DNA of 64,000 nucleotides, from NCBI RefSeq assembly GCF_900110245.1, contig NZ_FOCZ01000009.1:1-64000 (forward strand), read 5' to 3'. This DNA comes from Niastella yeongjuensis (GTDB lineage Bacteria > Bacteroidota > Bacteroidia > Chitinophagales > Chitinophagaceae). A model generated the notes under the pieces. That model saw only the letters and a program-made list of their open reading frames with translations. It was not told where the DNA came from and made no database searches. Shown here piece after piece: positions 26,536 to 34,750 of this stretch (position 1 is its first letter; each line of letters starts with the position of its first letter). Made by a program: the position numbers and the translations under genes.

Positions 26536-29500
26536 TTATAATTTAATGTTCAGGTTCAGGCCATACGATCTGGTACGCGGCAACCCGATTGATTCAAAAC
26601 CCTGCGCATTGCTGTTGGTAAAGCTTTGTTCAGGATCGAAGTTTTTGGTATCCCTGTACAGGATGAACAGGTTGCGGGCCACAAAGGAGATGCTGGCCGC
26701 CTGGATCTTCGCCAGTTTTATTTTCTTTACCGGGATGTTATAAGAGAGAATTACCTGACGCAATTTGATAAAACTGCCATCGTGCAAAAACAGGTCTGAA
26801 TACACTTTATAGTTATCGTAATAGTTGCGCAATACACCGCCAGCCTGGGTAATGGTGGTATCGTACGGTGCTCCGTTTTGGTCAACACCTTTTAACTCCA
26901 GGCCTTTATCACGACCAGGCAGGGTGCTCTTTAACTTACCCATACGGGTTGCATACACTTCGAAAACGGAGAAGATCTTGTTGCCGAATTTTCCATCGAT
27001 CAAAACATTCAATCCCCAGTTATGATACTTGAACTCATTGGTAATACCCATGGTATAAGGTGCTACGCTGTTGCCCAACGGCATCAGGTCGCTCATTACC
27101 GGCAGGTGATTGCCCCTGTTGAAGATCACATTGCCCTGCGCATCTCTTTTCATGGTAGTACCAACAATGGTTCCATACGGCTGACCTTTGATGTGTTGTA
27201 AAAAGGCCCAGTTACCAACGGAATTGGCTATTTGAACAGAGGTTAACCCGGGTGCCAGTTCCACTACCTTGCTTTCGTTATATGCAAAATTGTAGCTTAC
27301 ATTCCAGGCCAGATTGGCGCGGCTAATGGGCCGGCCGGTCAGCAATATTTCAACGCCCCTGTTCCTTAACTCCCCTACGTTCATGATCACGGAATTATAA
27401 CCAGAAGTACCGGAGATCGTTGTTTTTACAATGTCGTTGGTAGTTTGACGATTGTAATAAGTAAAGTCGAGCCCTAACCGGTTGTTGAATGTTTGTAATT
27501 CAAAACCGCCTTCGTAGGTGGTAGAGGTATAAGGTTTCAGGTTTGGATTGGAGATATAGTTCTGTTTGTTTACATCCTGTGTTACGTTCAACAACGGCTG
27601 GCCGGCACTGGGTACGTTGCTGTATGTAAGATTGATGGCATACGGATCAGGAGCGCCACCACCCACTTGCGCCCAGCTGCCACGTAATTTGGCCAGGGTG
27701 ATCCAGGTTGGCATTTCAAATGCATCTGACAGGATCAAACTGCTACCTACACTTGGGTAAAAGATATGGTTGTTCATTGGACTTAAGGTAGAGAACCAGT
27801 CTTCACGTGCGGTAAAGGTCAGGAAGAACAGGTTCTTATAATCAAAGTCGGCAGAAACAAAAACCGAATTGGTGGTAGAACGCTGTGTAACCGGGGTAAC
27901 AGCGGAAGAACCCAGGTTAGAGACACTATAGAAATATGGAATGATGTAATTTTTGCCGGTAATGTTCTGCTCCTTGTTCTCAAATTTGCGGGAGTTGGCC
28001 CCTACCATAGCGCTTAACCCAAAGTTTTGGGCAAACCGGGTGCGGTAATTAACATTCAACATACTGTTTGTTTCAGACAGGTCTGATTTCAATCCCACAT
28101 ATTCGCCCAGTGGCGTATACAATGCACCGGACGGCAGTATGTTTGTATAATTGTAATTATAAAAATCACGGCTTACAGTACCTTTTACTATCAGGTTTTT
28201 AATGACCTCATAAGAAATAGACGCCTGACCAATAAAGCGGTTCTTTACATCGTCTTCTTTCCATTTGTTGATCACAAAGTAACCGTTTGAGGCAATGGCT
28301 GCATCGTTCCAGATGGTTTCATTACCTGCCGAGTCATAACCAGGATTTATCCAACGCACATCGGCCGTATTGGCAATTTCAAGTGGCGTCCAGTTGGGGT
28401 TACCCAATGCATCGCCCGCACCGGTACGGTTATGTCCCTGTTCCAGGTTGTATTGGGCCAGTGCTTCAATATTTATTTTAGAACCTATTTTTCCATTCAG
28501 GGCTACGTTGAAGGTTTTTCGTTTATACGTGGTACCAGGCAGAATGCCTTTGCTGTTGAGATCAGCGGCTGAGAAGCGGTAGTTGAAATTATCGCCACCA
28601 CCGGAAAAGGCCAGGCTGTTGGTGAATGTGGTACCGGTTTGATAAAAGTTCTGCAGGTTCTTTTTCTGGGCAACATAGGGATGGGTTTGTCCATCTACGC
28701 CCACATAACTGGTAGAACCGTCGATGGGGGCACCCCATGATTTTCTTCCCGAAGCCTGCGCATCTAATAAAGTGGTAGGCATAACCCCATCGAGCCCCTG
28801 GCCATATTCATATTGAAAATCGGGAATAACGGCTACGTTGTCCATGGTAAAGGTGGAATTGTAGTCAACCCCGATACCGCGTTGTGCGCGGCCTTTTTTT
28901 GTAGTGATAAGAATTACACCGTTACTGGCACGTGAGCCGTACAGGGCTGCAGCGGTACCGCCCTTCAACACAGTGATGGATTCAATATCGTCGGGGTTGA
29001 TGCCGGCGATGCCATCGCCCTTATCCACGTTGCTGGTGATGCCGCTTGGTGTGGGAGCGCCACCGGGTACGGTATTATCGAGCGGCATTCCATTGATCAC
29101 ATACAAGGGCTGGTTGTCGCCGATCATAGAACCATTACCACGGATGGTAACGCGGCTTGAACCGCCTGGTCCGGTCGACAAACCGGCCGCATTTACACCG
29201 GCAATTTTACCAGACAGGGCATTCGCAATGTTATTTTCACGGGCCTGGGTGAATTCGCTTCCTTTTACTTCCGAAACAGCATAGGCAACGGCTTTACGAT
29301 CTTTTTTCACACCTAATGCGGTTACCACCACATTATCGAGCATATCGCCACTACCCGTTTTTAAAGAAACGGTTACGGTAGCCTGCCCCGGTTCAATGGT
29401 GATCAGCTTTTTTTCATAGCCTACCGAGGTAACAGTTAATTGAAATGTGGAAGACTGAAGGCTGGCGGGAATGGTCATAGTGAAATTTCCCTTAATATCT

Positions 29501-29685
29501 GTGGTAGTGGAGGTAGCACTTCTACCCGAAGTGAGGGTTACGGTGGCATTAGGGATGCCTGTTTGGTCAGCTTCACTTTTAACTACTCCTCGTAAAAGGG
29601 CAGTTTGCGACATACCTGTAAGCGAAATCAGCAGATGGAAACACAGCAGCAGGCTGCCCGAAGCAATTGTTTGGACTCGTTTCAT
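26536..29685 (-). CDS. SusC/RagA TonB-dependent transporter, PUL 2 (no STN domain)
   Basis: About 1049 residues from the ATG at 29685. The frame is open to 29781, but the first 32 codons lack a signal peptide, whereas from 29685 the protein begins MKRVQTIASG with a clear Sec signal ending TGMSQ. Then come a carboxypeptidase-regulatory-like domain (about 27-110), the plug (from about 115; VVVTALGVKKDRK) and a barrel ending YGLNLNIKL. Unlike the PUL 1 SusC there is no STN domain, so control is not through sigma/anti-sigma; the divergent DeoR gene and the palindromes at 29762 and 29931 point to repression or activation by that protein. It imports oligosaccharides into the periplasm with SusD. 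Confidence 0.93.
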   Translation of the reverse strand: MKRVQTIASGSLLLCFHLLISLTGMSQTALLRGVVKSEADQTGIPNATVTLTSGRSATSTTTDIKGNFTMTIPASLQSSTFQLTVTSVGYEKKLITIEPGQATVTVSLKTGSGDMLDNVVVTALGVKKDRKAVAYAVSEVKGSEFTQARENNIANALSGKIAGVNAAGLSTGPGGSSRVTIRGNGSMIGDNQPLYVINGMPLDNTVPGGAPTPSGITSNVDKGDGIAGINPDDIESITVLKGGTAAALYGSRASNGVILITTKKGRAQRGIGVDYNSTFTMDNVAVIPDFQYEYGQGLDGVMPTTLLDAQASGRKSWGAPIDGSTSYVGVDGQTHPYVAQKKNLQNFYQTGTTFTNSLAFSGGGDNFNYRFSAADLNSKGILPGTTYKRKTFNVALNGKIGSKINIEALAQYNLEQGHNRTGAGDALGNPNWTPLEIANTADVRWINPGYDSAGNETIWNDAAIASNGYFVINKWKEDDVKNRFIGQASISYEVIKNLIVKGTVSRDFYNYNYTNILPSGALYTPLGEYVGLKSDLSETNSMLNVNYRTRFAQNFGLSAMVGANSRKFENKEQNITGKNYIIPYFYSVSNLGSSAVTPVTQRSTTNSVFVSADFDYKNLFFLTFTAREDWFSTLSPMNNHIFYPSVGSSLILSDAFEMPTWITLAKLRGSWAQVGGGAPDPYAINLTYSNVPSAGQPLLNVTQDVNKQNYISNPNLKPYTSTTYEGGFELQTFNNRLGLDFTYYNRQTTNDIVKTTISGTSGYNSVIMNVGELRNRGVEILLTGRPISRANLAWNVSYNFAYNESKVVELAPGLTSVQIANSVGNWAFLQHIKGQPYGTIVGTTMKRDAQGNVIFNRGNHLPVMSDLMPLGNSVAPYTMGITNEFKYHNWGLNVLIDGKFGNKIFSVFEVYATRMGKLKSTLPGRDKGLELKGVDQNGAPYDTTITQAGGVLRNYYDNYKVYSDLFLHDGSFIKLRQVILSYNIPVKKIKLAKIQAASISFVARNLFILYRDTKNFDPEQSFTNSNAQGFESIGLPRTRSYGLNLNIKL

Positions 29686-29761
29686 AAGCTTTTTGATTGA
29701 GTAGAAATGTTTGGTTACGTTGCGAATTCTGTTACAATTTAATAACAAAAAGAATACAAAC

Positions 29762-29776
29762 TGCAAATTATTTGCA
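29762..29776. promoter_or_regulatory. Candidate DeoR operator 1 (upstream of PUL 2 susC)
   Basis: TGCAAA-TTA-TTTGCA, a perfect 6-bp inverted repeat with a 3-base spacer, 77 bp upstream of the susC start. An extra half site TGCAAA is at 29794-29799. The same palindrome occurs at 29931-29945 and 53921-53935. Confidence 0.65.
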
Positions 29777-29900
29777 ATCAATAGAATTAATTCTGCAAAT
29801 ACTTAAATAGCGGTATTTTGTAATGGCTTGGCAACCAAAACTGCACAAAATTACTCAATCAGTTGTAAATCAGCCTAAAATAGAAAGTTCAAAGAAAATA

Positions 29901-29932
29901 TTTGACAGTACAAATGCACCTGATTATCTTTG
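29901..29932 (+). promoter_or_regulatory. Bacteroidota-type promoter for the deoR-family gene
   Basis: TTTG at 29901-29904 and TATCTTTG at 29925-29932 are separated by 20 bases, matching the TTTG / TAnnTTTG pattern of Bacteroidota primary-sigma promoters. It would give an untranslated leader of roughly 180 bases before the ATG at 30122. The last two bases of the -7 box overlap operator 2. Confidence 0.65.
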
Positions 29933-29945
29933 CAAAATATTTGCA
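29931..29945. promoter_or_regulatory. Candidate DeoR operator 2 (autoregulatory position)
   Basis: TGCAAA-ATA-TTTGCA overlaps the -7 box of the deoR promoter and covers the expected transcription start, the position expected for autorepression. A weaker relative, TGCAA-AGA-TTGCA, follows at 29959-29971. Confidence 0.65.
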
Positions 29946-30121
29946 CTATTAATATTATTGCAAAGATTGCAGAAATAGCGGGTATATCGATTTTTGAAGG
30001 ATGTAATCGTTTTCGAAAAATAAAATGTTGCAACCCTTGAATAAGCTTACTTATTTCGTGCTAAAAGTTTGAATTTTGTCAATTGAAGACGTACCCAATC
30101 TCATTAATGTGTTAATAGATT

Positions 30122-30904
30122 ATGGCAAACAATAACTCAAATACGCCGGCGCCGGTTGCCTTGCAAAAAAAGGAAAGAAAGAAACTGATCACCAAACAGG
30201 TGAATATCCATACCCGTTTAATGTTTACCGATCTGGTAAAACTGATAGACGTTTCGGAAGACACCATCCGGCGTGATGTAAATGAACTGGCCGAAGAAGG
30301 CCAGGTGATAAGAATAAAAGGCGGGGTAATGTCTTCGGCCTACCACATTGGCCATGAATCGCAAACCTATTCGCAACAAAATAAGGGGATCATTGCCGAT
30401 AAAACCCTGCAGTTATTAAAAGAAGATATGATTGTGCTGATCGGCGGCGGCACCACCATCAGAGAATTTATAAAAAAGATCCCGCCAACTTTACGTGCCA
30501 CCTTCATTACAGTGAATGTGCTCACGGCGGTTGAACTGCTCGATAAACCAATGATCAAAACCATCATGATCGGCGGACAAATTTCTACTTACAGCCAAAT
30601 GACCGTAAGCGGCGAAGTTTTTCAATACCTCAGTAATATTAAAGCCGATTTGTGCGTACTGGGCATAAATGCCATTGATACCAACAGCGGCCTCACCGAT
30701 TCTGACTGGGAAACCATCCAGGTTAAAAAAGCCATGATCAATGCCGCTGATAAAGTTGCCGTGTTGACCATTTCTGAAAAAATGAACTCGGTAATGCAAA
30801 TGAAAATTGCCGATGTAAACGAGATCGATTATTTAATTACAGAACTGCCACCTGACAGCCCTGACCTGCAGGCATACAAAGCCAAAAATCTCACCCTCTT
30901 ATAG
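30122..30904 (+). CDS. DeoR-family transcriptional regulator
   Basis: A 260-residue regulator. The N-terminal helix-turn-helix lies at about 22-62 (MFTDLVKLIDVSEDTIRRDV, then the wing RIKGGVMS), and the DeoRC sensor domain at about 85-245, with IGGGTTIREFIKKIPP (phosphosugar-binding loop) and VLGINAIDTNSGLTDSDWE. DeoR proteins usually bind a phosphorylated sugar or sugar acid and repress catabolic genes. It is divergent from PUL 2 susC. The palindrome TGCAAA-N3-TTTGCA on both sides of this intergenic region and before the distant operon at 53831 is its probable target. Regulon membership is inferred from motif sharing. Confidence 0.9.
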   Translation: MANNNSNTPAPVALQKKERKKLITKQVNIHTRLMFTDLVKLIDVSEDTIRRDVNELAEEGQVIRIKGGVMSSAYHIGHESQTYSQQNKGIIADKTLQLLKEDMIVLIGGGTTIREFIKKIPPTLRATFITVNVLTAVELLDKPMIKTIMIGGQISTYSQMTVSGEVFQYLSNIKADLCVLGINAIDTNSGLTDSDWETIQVKKAMINAADKVAVLTISEKMNSVMQMKIADVNEIDYLITELPPDSPDLQAYKAKNLTLL

Positions 30905-31100
30905 GAGTTTTACGAAACAATCTGTCTTAAAACAACGATGCTTACTTTAGTAAATGTAAGCGTAGAAAATTATTTTTTCTACCCCATTATCGGTAAGTAG
31001 TAGGCGACTGCCATTTTAGCGTATATTGCGAGCTGTTAATAATCTAGTGTAGTAACCCTACATGTCTCGAGGAGCAACAGTTGTTAAGATTTTCTAAATC

Positions 31101-31138
31101 GTAAAGCCGGAGAATTGCAATATCCGGCTTTACATTTT
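31101..31138. terminator. Bidirectional terminator between deoR-family gene and rmuC
   Basis: Perfect 11-bp stem GTAAAGCCGGA (31101-31111) / TCCGGCTTTAC (31123-31133), 11-base loop, followed by ATTTTG on the plus strand. It lies between the convergent deoR-family and rmuC genes. Confidence 0.65.
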
Positions 31139-31140
31139 GA

Positions 31141-32505
31141 CTACTCCTCACTGCCCCGGTCATGCTCCTCTTCTATATTTAACGGATTTGATTTTCCTAT
31201 CAATGCAACAGCATCCTCTTTTGGCAGTTCCTGCACCGCCCGCAATTTCTTTTCAATAGCCCGCGATCTTACACCCGCCTGCTCTATTACATTACTGGCT
31301 TCCTGCAATTTCTTTTGTGTTTTTTCAAGTATACCGCCAAAATTGCCAAACTCGGTTTTTACAGCGCCCAGCAATTGCCATACTTCGCCCGACCGCTTTT
31401 CGATTGCCAGCGTTCTGAAACCCATTTGCAAACTATTGAGCAACGCCGATAAGGTGGTAGGGCCGGTTATAATGATCTTATATTCACGCTGAATGCTTTC
31501 AAACAATCCGGGCGTACGCAACACTTCAGCATACAAACTTTCAAATGGTAAAAATAGAATGGCAAAGTCTGTTGTATTTGGCGGATCAACATACTTGCTG
31601 CTGATATCCAGCGCACATTTCCTGATGCCTTTTACAAAACTCTTGCGGTATTCTTCCACCAGCTCGGGCAATGCTTTATCATAGGCATCGAGCAATGCCT
31701 CAAAATCCTCTTTCGGGAATTTTGAATCTACCGGCAGCCACGTTGGTTTATCTTTATCGCCACGCCCGGGTAATTTTACCGCAAACTCCACCAGGGCATT
31801 GGAACCTTCTTTTGTTTTTACGTTACGCCCATATTGATCAATGGTAAGTATTTGTTCCAGGATGCTTTCCAACTGGTATTCGCCCAGCACACCTCTTGCC
31901 TTCACGTTGGTAAGCACGCGTTTCAGATCACCCACACCAGTTGCCAGTTGCTGCATATCACCTAATCCTTTATGCACCGCTTCCAGCCTGTCACTTACCA
32001 GTTTAAACGATTCACCAAGGCGGGCTTCCAGTGTCTTTTGCAATTTTTCATCAACCGTGGCCCGCATTTCATCCAGCTTGCGTTCATTACCGGTTTGCAG
32101 TTCTGCCATTTTCTTTTCCAGCGTTTCGCGCATTTGATCTAACCGGGCAGTGGTGGCATTATTCTGTTCGCTCTGTTTACTTAACAGTGCAAAGAAATTA
32201 TCTTTTTGAACCGTAGTGGCGCTGGCCATTGTCTGGTTGATCAACTCCCCAAAGTTTTTTAAGGAGGCAGCTAACTCTGTCCGTATGCGTTGGGTATTAT
32301 CACCGGTTTCCTGGCGGTTGGTCACCATCTCCTGTTTAACAGTTGTTTCAATACGTGCAATGTCGGTAAACAGGTTTTCCATTTTATATTTCACAGCCAT
32401 CCAGCCGGTATTGTTTTTGGCAGCCGTGGCCCGCCAGGCAAATATCATGGTAACAATGGCCACCAGCAAAAGCACAATCAGCAGCGTAACAATAATAATC
32501 TCCAT
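31141..32505 (-). CDS. rmuC: RmuC-type DNA recombination protein
   Basis: A 454-residue protein with an N-terminal transmembrane helix (about 3-25). A long coiled coil (about 30-190; repeated segments such as LDQMRETLEKKMAELQ) precedes the RmuC nuclease-like domain (about 195-420), which contains KARGVLGEYQLESILEQIL, LPVDSKFPKEDFEALLDAYD and FLPFESLYAEVLRTPGLFE. RmuC limits inversions at short inverted repeats; its PD-(D/E)XK-like fold is predicted for the family. Appears single-cistron: a terminator lies 50 bp upstream and another just downstream. Confidence 0.93.
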   Translation of the reverse strand: MEIIIVTLLIVLLLVAIVTMIFAWRATAAKNNTGWMAVKYKMENLFTDIARIETTVKQEMVTNRQETGDNTQRIRTELAASLKNFGELINQTMASATTVQKDNFFALLSKQSEQNNATTARLDQMRETLEKKMAELQTGNERKLDEMRATVDEKLQKTLEARLGESFKLVSDRLEAVHKGLGDMQQLATGVGDLKRVLTNVKARGVLGEYQLESILEQILTIDQYGRNVKTKEGSNALVEFAVKLPGRGDKDKPTWLPVDSKFPKEDFEALLDAYDKALPELVEEYRKSFVKGIRKCALDISSKYVDPPNTTDFAILFLPFESLYAEVLRTPGLFESIQREYKIIITGPTTLSALLNSLQMGFRTLAIEKRSGEVWQLLGAVKTEFGNFGGILEKTQKKLQEASNVIEQAGVRSRAIEKKLRAVQELPKEDAVALIGKSNPLNIEEEHDRGSEE

Positions 32506-32554
32506 GTTAATGGTATTGATGGGTCAATTTAAGCAATTGAAACTTAATACAAAT

Positions 32555-32582
32555 AAAAAAGCCCCGATAGGAATATCGGGGC
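32555..32582 (-). terminator. Intrinsic terminator
   Basis: GCCCCGATA (32561-32569), loop GGAA, TATCGGGGC (32574-32582); read on the minus strand the stem is followed by TTTTTTATTT. It terminates transcription of the orphan SusC fragment before rmuC. Confidence 0.8.
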
Positions 32583-32611
32583 GGAACTCTCAACACTTAA
32601 TATAAACTTAT

Positions 32612-32904
32612 TTAACGTCCCAAAAAACTTTCGTGGTCGCCCACCACCACTTCTTTTTTGTTAAACCCAATGGAGGAAAATACAAGTACCGGTTTTGTTG
32701 TAGAGACCGGGATGCGAAACGAACCGTTCATGTCGGTTACAGTAGCAATTGAAGTACTTTTTCATTAATGGATACACCAGGCAGCGCGTTTCCGGCACTA
32801 TCCTTAACTACGCCCGTGATCGTTTTTTTCTCCTGTGCAGTACCGGCAATGGCCCAGGTACATGACAGTACGATCAGCAATAGTCGAAGTGTTGCATTCG
32901 TCAT
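32612..32904 (-). pseudogene. Orphan SusC N-terminal fragment with a frameshift
   Basis: From ATG at 32904 the minus strand encodes a signal peptide (MTNATLRLLLIVLSC..AGTAQ) and the start of a carboxypeptidase-regulatory-like domain (GVVKDSAGNALPGVSINEK), then meets a stop. One base more in the A-run near 32758 restores the frame: STSIATVTDMNGSFRIPVS, then VFSSIGFNKKEVVVGDHESFLGR and a stop at 32612-32614. The repaired product would be about 97 residues, ending before any TonB plug. It could be a decayed susC, a real small secreted protein with a sequencing error in the homopolymer, or a slippage-controlled gene. Confidence 0.7.
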
Positions 32905-33080
32905 AGCAGTTTGGTTTGATTGTCAATAAAAGAGTTCAGACTTTATGGTAGCGTAACCCGGAATTTTGCAAAAGCAAAACCCTTCGGCTTTTTAACAGTC
33001 TTATTCGGTTGGCTATACCGTGTACGTGGCTATACTGTAAAGGGGGATTGGGATAAGATTAAAAAAGGATCCGGATAAGA

Positions 33081-34298
33081 TCAATACATCCGGTTTATTT
33101 CATGGGTGAGGTTTCTTACTTCGTCTCGTTCATAGTTGTCCATAACGAGGGCGGCTGCACCTGTGAGTTCTGCATTGTATCCTAATGCGGACACTTCTAT
33201 TTCTGTATGCTCTGATAACACGGGAATACAATGCTCATTCAATGCCTGTTGTATAGGCGCCTGCCAGATCTTGCCTGCCATTGACCCACGTCCGCTCAGG
33301 ATCACTACTTCGGGGTTTAATAAATGGATCAGGATGGCAACGCCGCGACCAATGTTGTAACCGGCTTCAGACAAAATCTCTACCGCAAACTTGTCGCCCC
33401 GGCTTGCGGCAGTCACTATATTTAAAAAGGCTTTCTCAGGGTCGTCTGCCGATAGGTCTTCTTCCTTTAACATCGACAGCTTTCCACTTTTCAAGCCATT
33501 ACCCGCCTTTTCGATCACTACTAACAGGGAGGTTTCCGTTTCCAGGCAACCGCTTTTACCGCAGCTGCATAATTTGTTGTTCAAAAAAAGCGGGATGTGG
33601 CTAAATTCACCGGCAAAGCCATCATGCCCTCTGAATAGCTCACCTTCCAGGATCATTCCTAACCCCACACCCCAGCCTACATTTATTACCAATGCATTCT
33701 TTCGCTGCCGGGCCGCTCCAAATTTCAATTCTGCCAATGCAATGAGCCGCGAGTCGTTATCGATGAATACAGGTAGTTTTACTTTGGCTGAAATGTACTG
33801 GCTGATGGTGACGCCTTCTGTTTCCAGGAAGGTGTAGTTGATCCCTTTTACTGAATTAACAAAGCCAGGCATTCCAATGCCTATTCCAGCGATCTTACTT
33901 TTCGGAATGCCCGACCGGCTAATGACCTCATTGATCTTGTCTGCCAGTGCAGTCGGTGCATCCGGGTTTTTCGTCAGAGGCAATTCAAACAGTTCAACAC
34001 TGCTTACATTCCTGTTCTGCATGTCGAGGATAGCTATTTGTGTAACCAGCTGGTCCATGGCTACCGACACTACATACATTACATGCTCTTTTAAGGAATA
34101 CATCACGGGCCGGCGTCCGCCGGTTGATGCGGCATATCCTGTTTCCGTCACCATCCCTTCTTCCATCAGCTTACCCAGCATTTTTGTGGTAAGCGGAATA
34201 CTTTTGTGGATCTTGTCACTCAAATCGGCACACGAAAGCATATTGCTAAAGTATAGATGCTTAACGATCCTTCTTTTATACAATAAGTTTCTTTCCAT
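33081..34298 (-). CDS. ROK-family transcriptional regulator (NagC/XylR type)
   Basis: A 405-residue protein. An N-terminal winged helix (about 10-70; SCADLSDKIHKSIPLTTKML, then GRRPVMYSL) is joined to a ROK sugar-kinase-like domain with GIGMPGFVNSVKGI (about 142-155), VNVGWGVGLGMI (about 204-215) and the zinc motif CSCGKSGCLE (about 243-252). Proteins of this layout repress sugar genes and are released by sugars such as GlcNAc or xylose. A TACATTTG -7-type box lies on the minus strand at 34324-34331, giving a short leader, although no -33 box is evident. No adjacent sugar operon is present, so its targets are unknown. Confidence 0.9.
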   Translation of the reverse strand: MERNLLYKRRIVKHLYFSNMLSCADLSDKIHKSIPLTTKMLGKLMEEGMVTETGYAASTGGRRPVMYSLKEHVMYVVSVAMDQLVTQIAILDMQNRNVSSVELFELPLTKNPDAPTALADKINEVISRSGIPKSKIAGIGIGMPGFVNSVKGINYTFLETEGVTISQYISAKVKLPVFIDNDSRLIALAELKFGAARQRKNALVINVGWGVGLGMILEGELFRGHDGFAGEFSHIPLFLNNKLCSCGKSGCLETETSLLVVIEKAGNGLKSGKLSMLKEEDLSADDPEKAFLNIVTAASRGDKFAVEILSEAGYNIGRGVAILIHLLNPEVVILSGRGSMAGKIWQAPIQQALNEHCIPVLSEHTEIEVSALGYNAELTGAAALVMDNYERDEVRNLTHEINRMY

Positions 34299-34536
34299 GC
34301 GCAGCTATAACAGGTTCTTTTACCAAATGTAATATTAAGTTAAAATATCTTTTTAATTATTTTATAAAAGTTATTAAATATTTTATTGAATGCTGCTTAC
34401 CTTATTGAATATCAAATAATAATTTTTGGCAATTGATCCTGGTACAGGACAACCTCAGATCAGAATTTACGGACCTCCCCACGTTAACCTGCCTGGTTGG
34501 AACCTCGTTAGGTTCTCTTCTAAAAGCTTGATTTTT

Positions 34537-34617
34537 CATTGATCTTCCATTCATCCTCCATTGATCTTCCATTCATCCTCCATTCATCTTCCATTAGGCA
34601 ATGGAGAATGAATGGAG
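34537..34617. repeat. Five 11-bp tandem repeats ending in a long hairpin
   Basis: Units CATTGATCTTC, CATTCATCCTC, CATTGATCTTC, CATTCATCCTC and CATTCATCTTC run without gaps from 34537 to 34591. The stretch 34578-34595 is complementary to 34600-34617 with two mismatches in 18 and a 4-base loop. Confidence 0.8.
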
Positions 34618-34693
34618 AAATAATGTTGTTACAATGAATATATAATGAAGAATAGTTCCATCCATTTAATCCAATCAGGGTAACAAAAGACAC

Positions 34694-34728
34694 AAAAAAG
34701 CTCTCCGGATGTATCGGGAGAGCCTTTT
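34694..34728. terminator. Bidirectional intrinsic terminator after the lpxR-like gene
   Basis: GCTCTCC (34700-34706) pairs with GGAGAGC (34717-34723). Six A precede and five T follow, so it can stop transcription in both directions; the lpxR-like stop is 23 bp away on the minus strand. Confidence 0.75.
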
Positions 34729-34750
34729 TAAAAATTTGTCTTTTATTGAA

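Larger units (their letters stand above)
29686..30121. other. Divergent control region between PUL 2 susC and the deoR-family gene
   Basis: This 436-bp AT-rich gap has no ORF worth calling. It holds two full and one degenerate palindromic operator, a plus-strand promoter, and a minus-strand -7-like box TAATTTTG (29846-29853) without a -33 partner that might serve susC. Confidence 0.6.
34299..34750. other. 452-bp intergenic region between lpxR-like gene and ROK regulator
   Basis: No ORF is supported. The right part toward the ROK gene is AT-rich with its probable -7 box. The middle holds an 11-bp tandem repeat and a long hairpin, and the left end a terminator for the lpxR-like gene. Confidence 0.6.

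Noticed and set aside
29686-29781. Upstream start of the PUL 2 SusC at 29781
   Set aside because: The extra 32 residues precede the signal peptide and run through operator 1; the ATG at 29685 gives a standard start.
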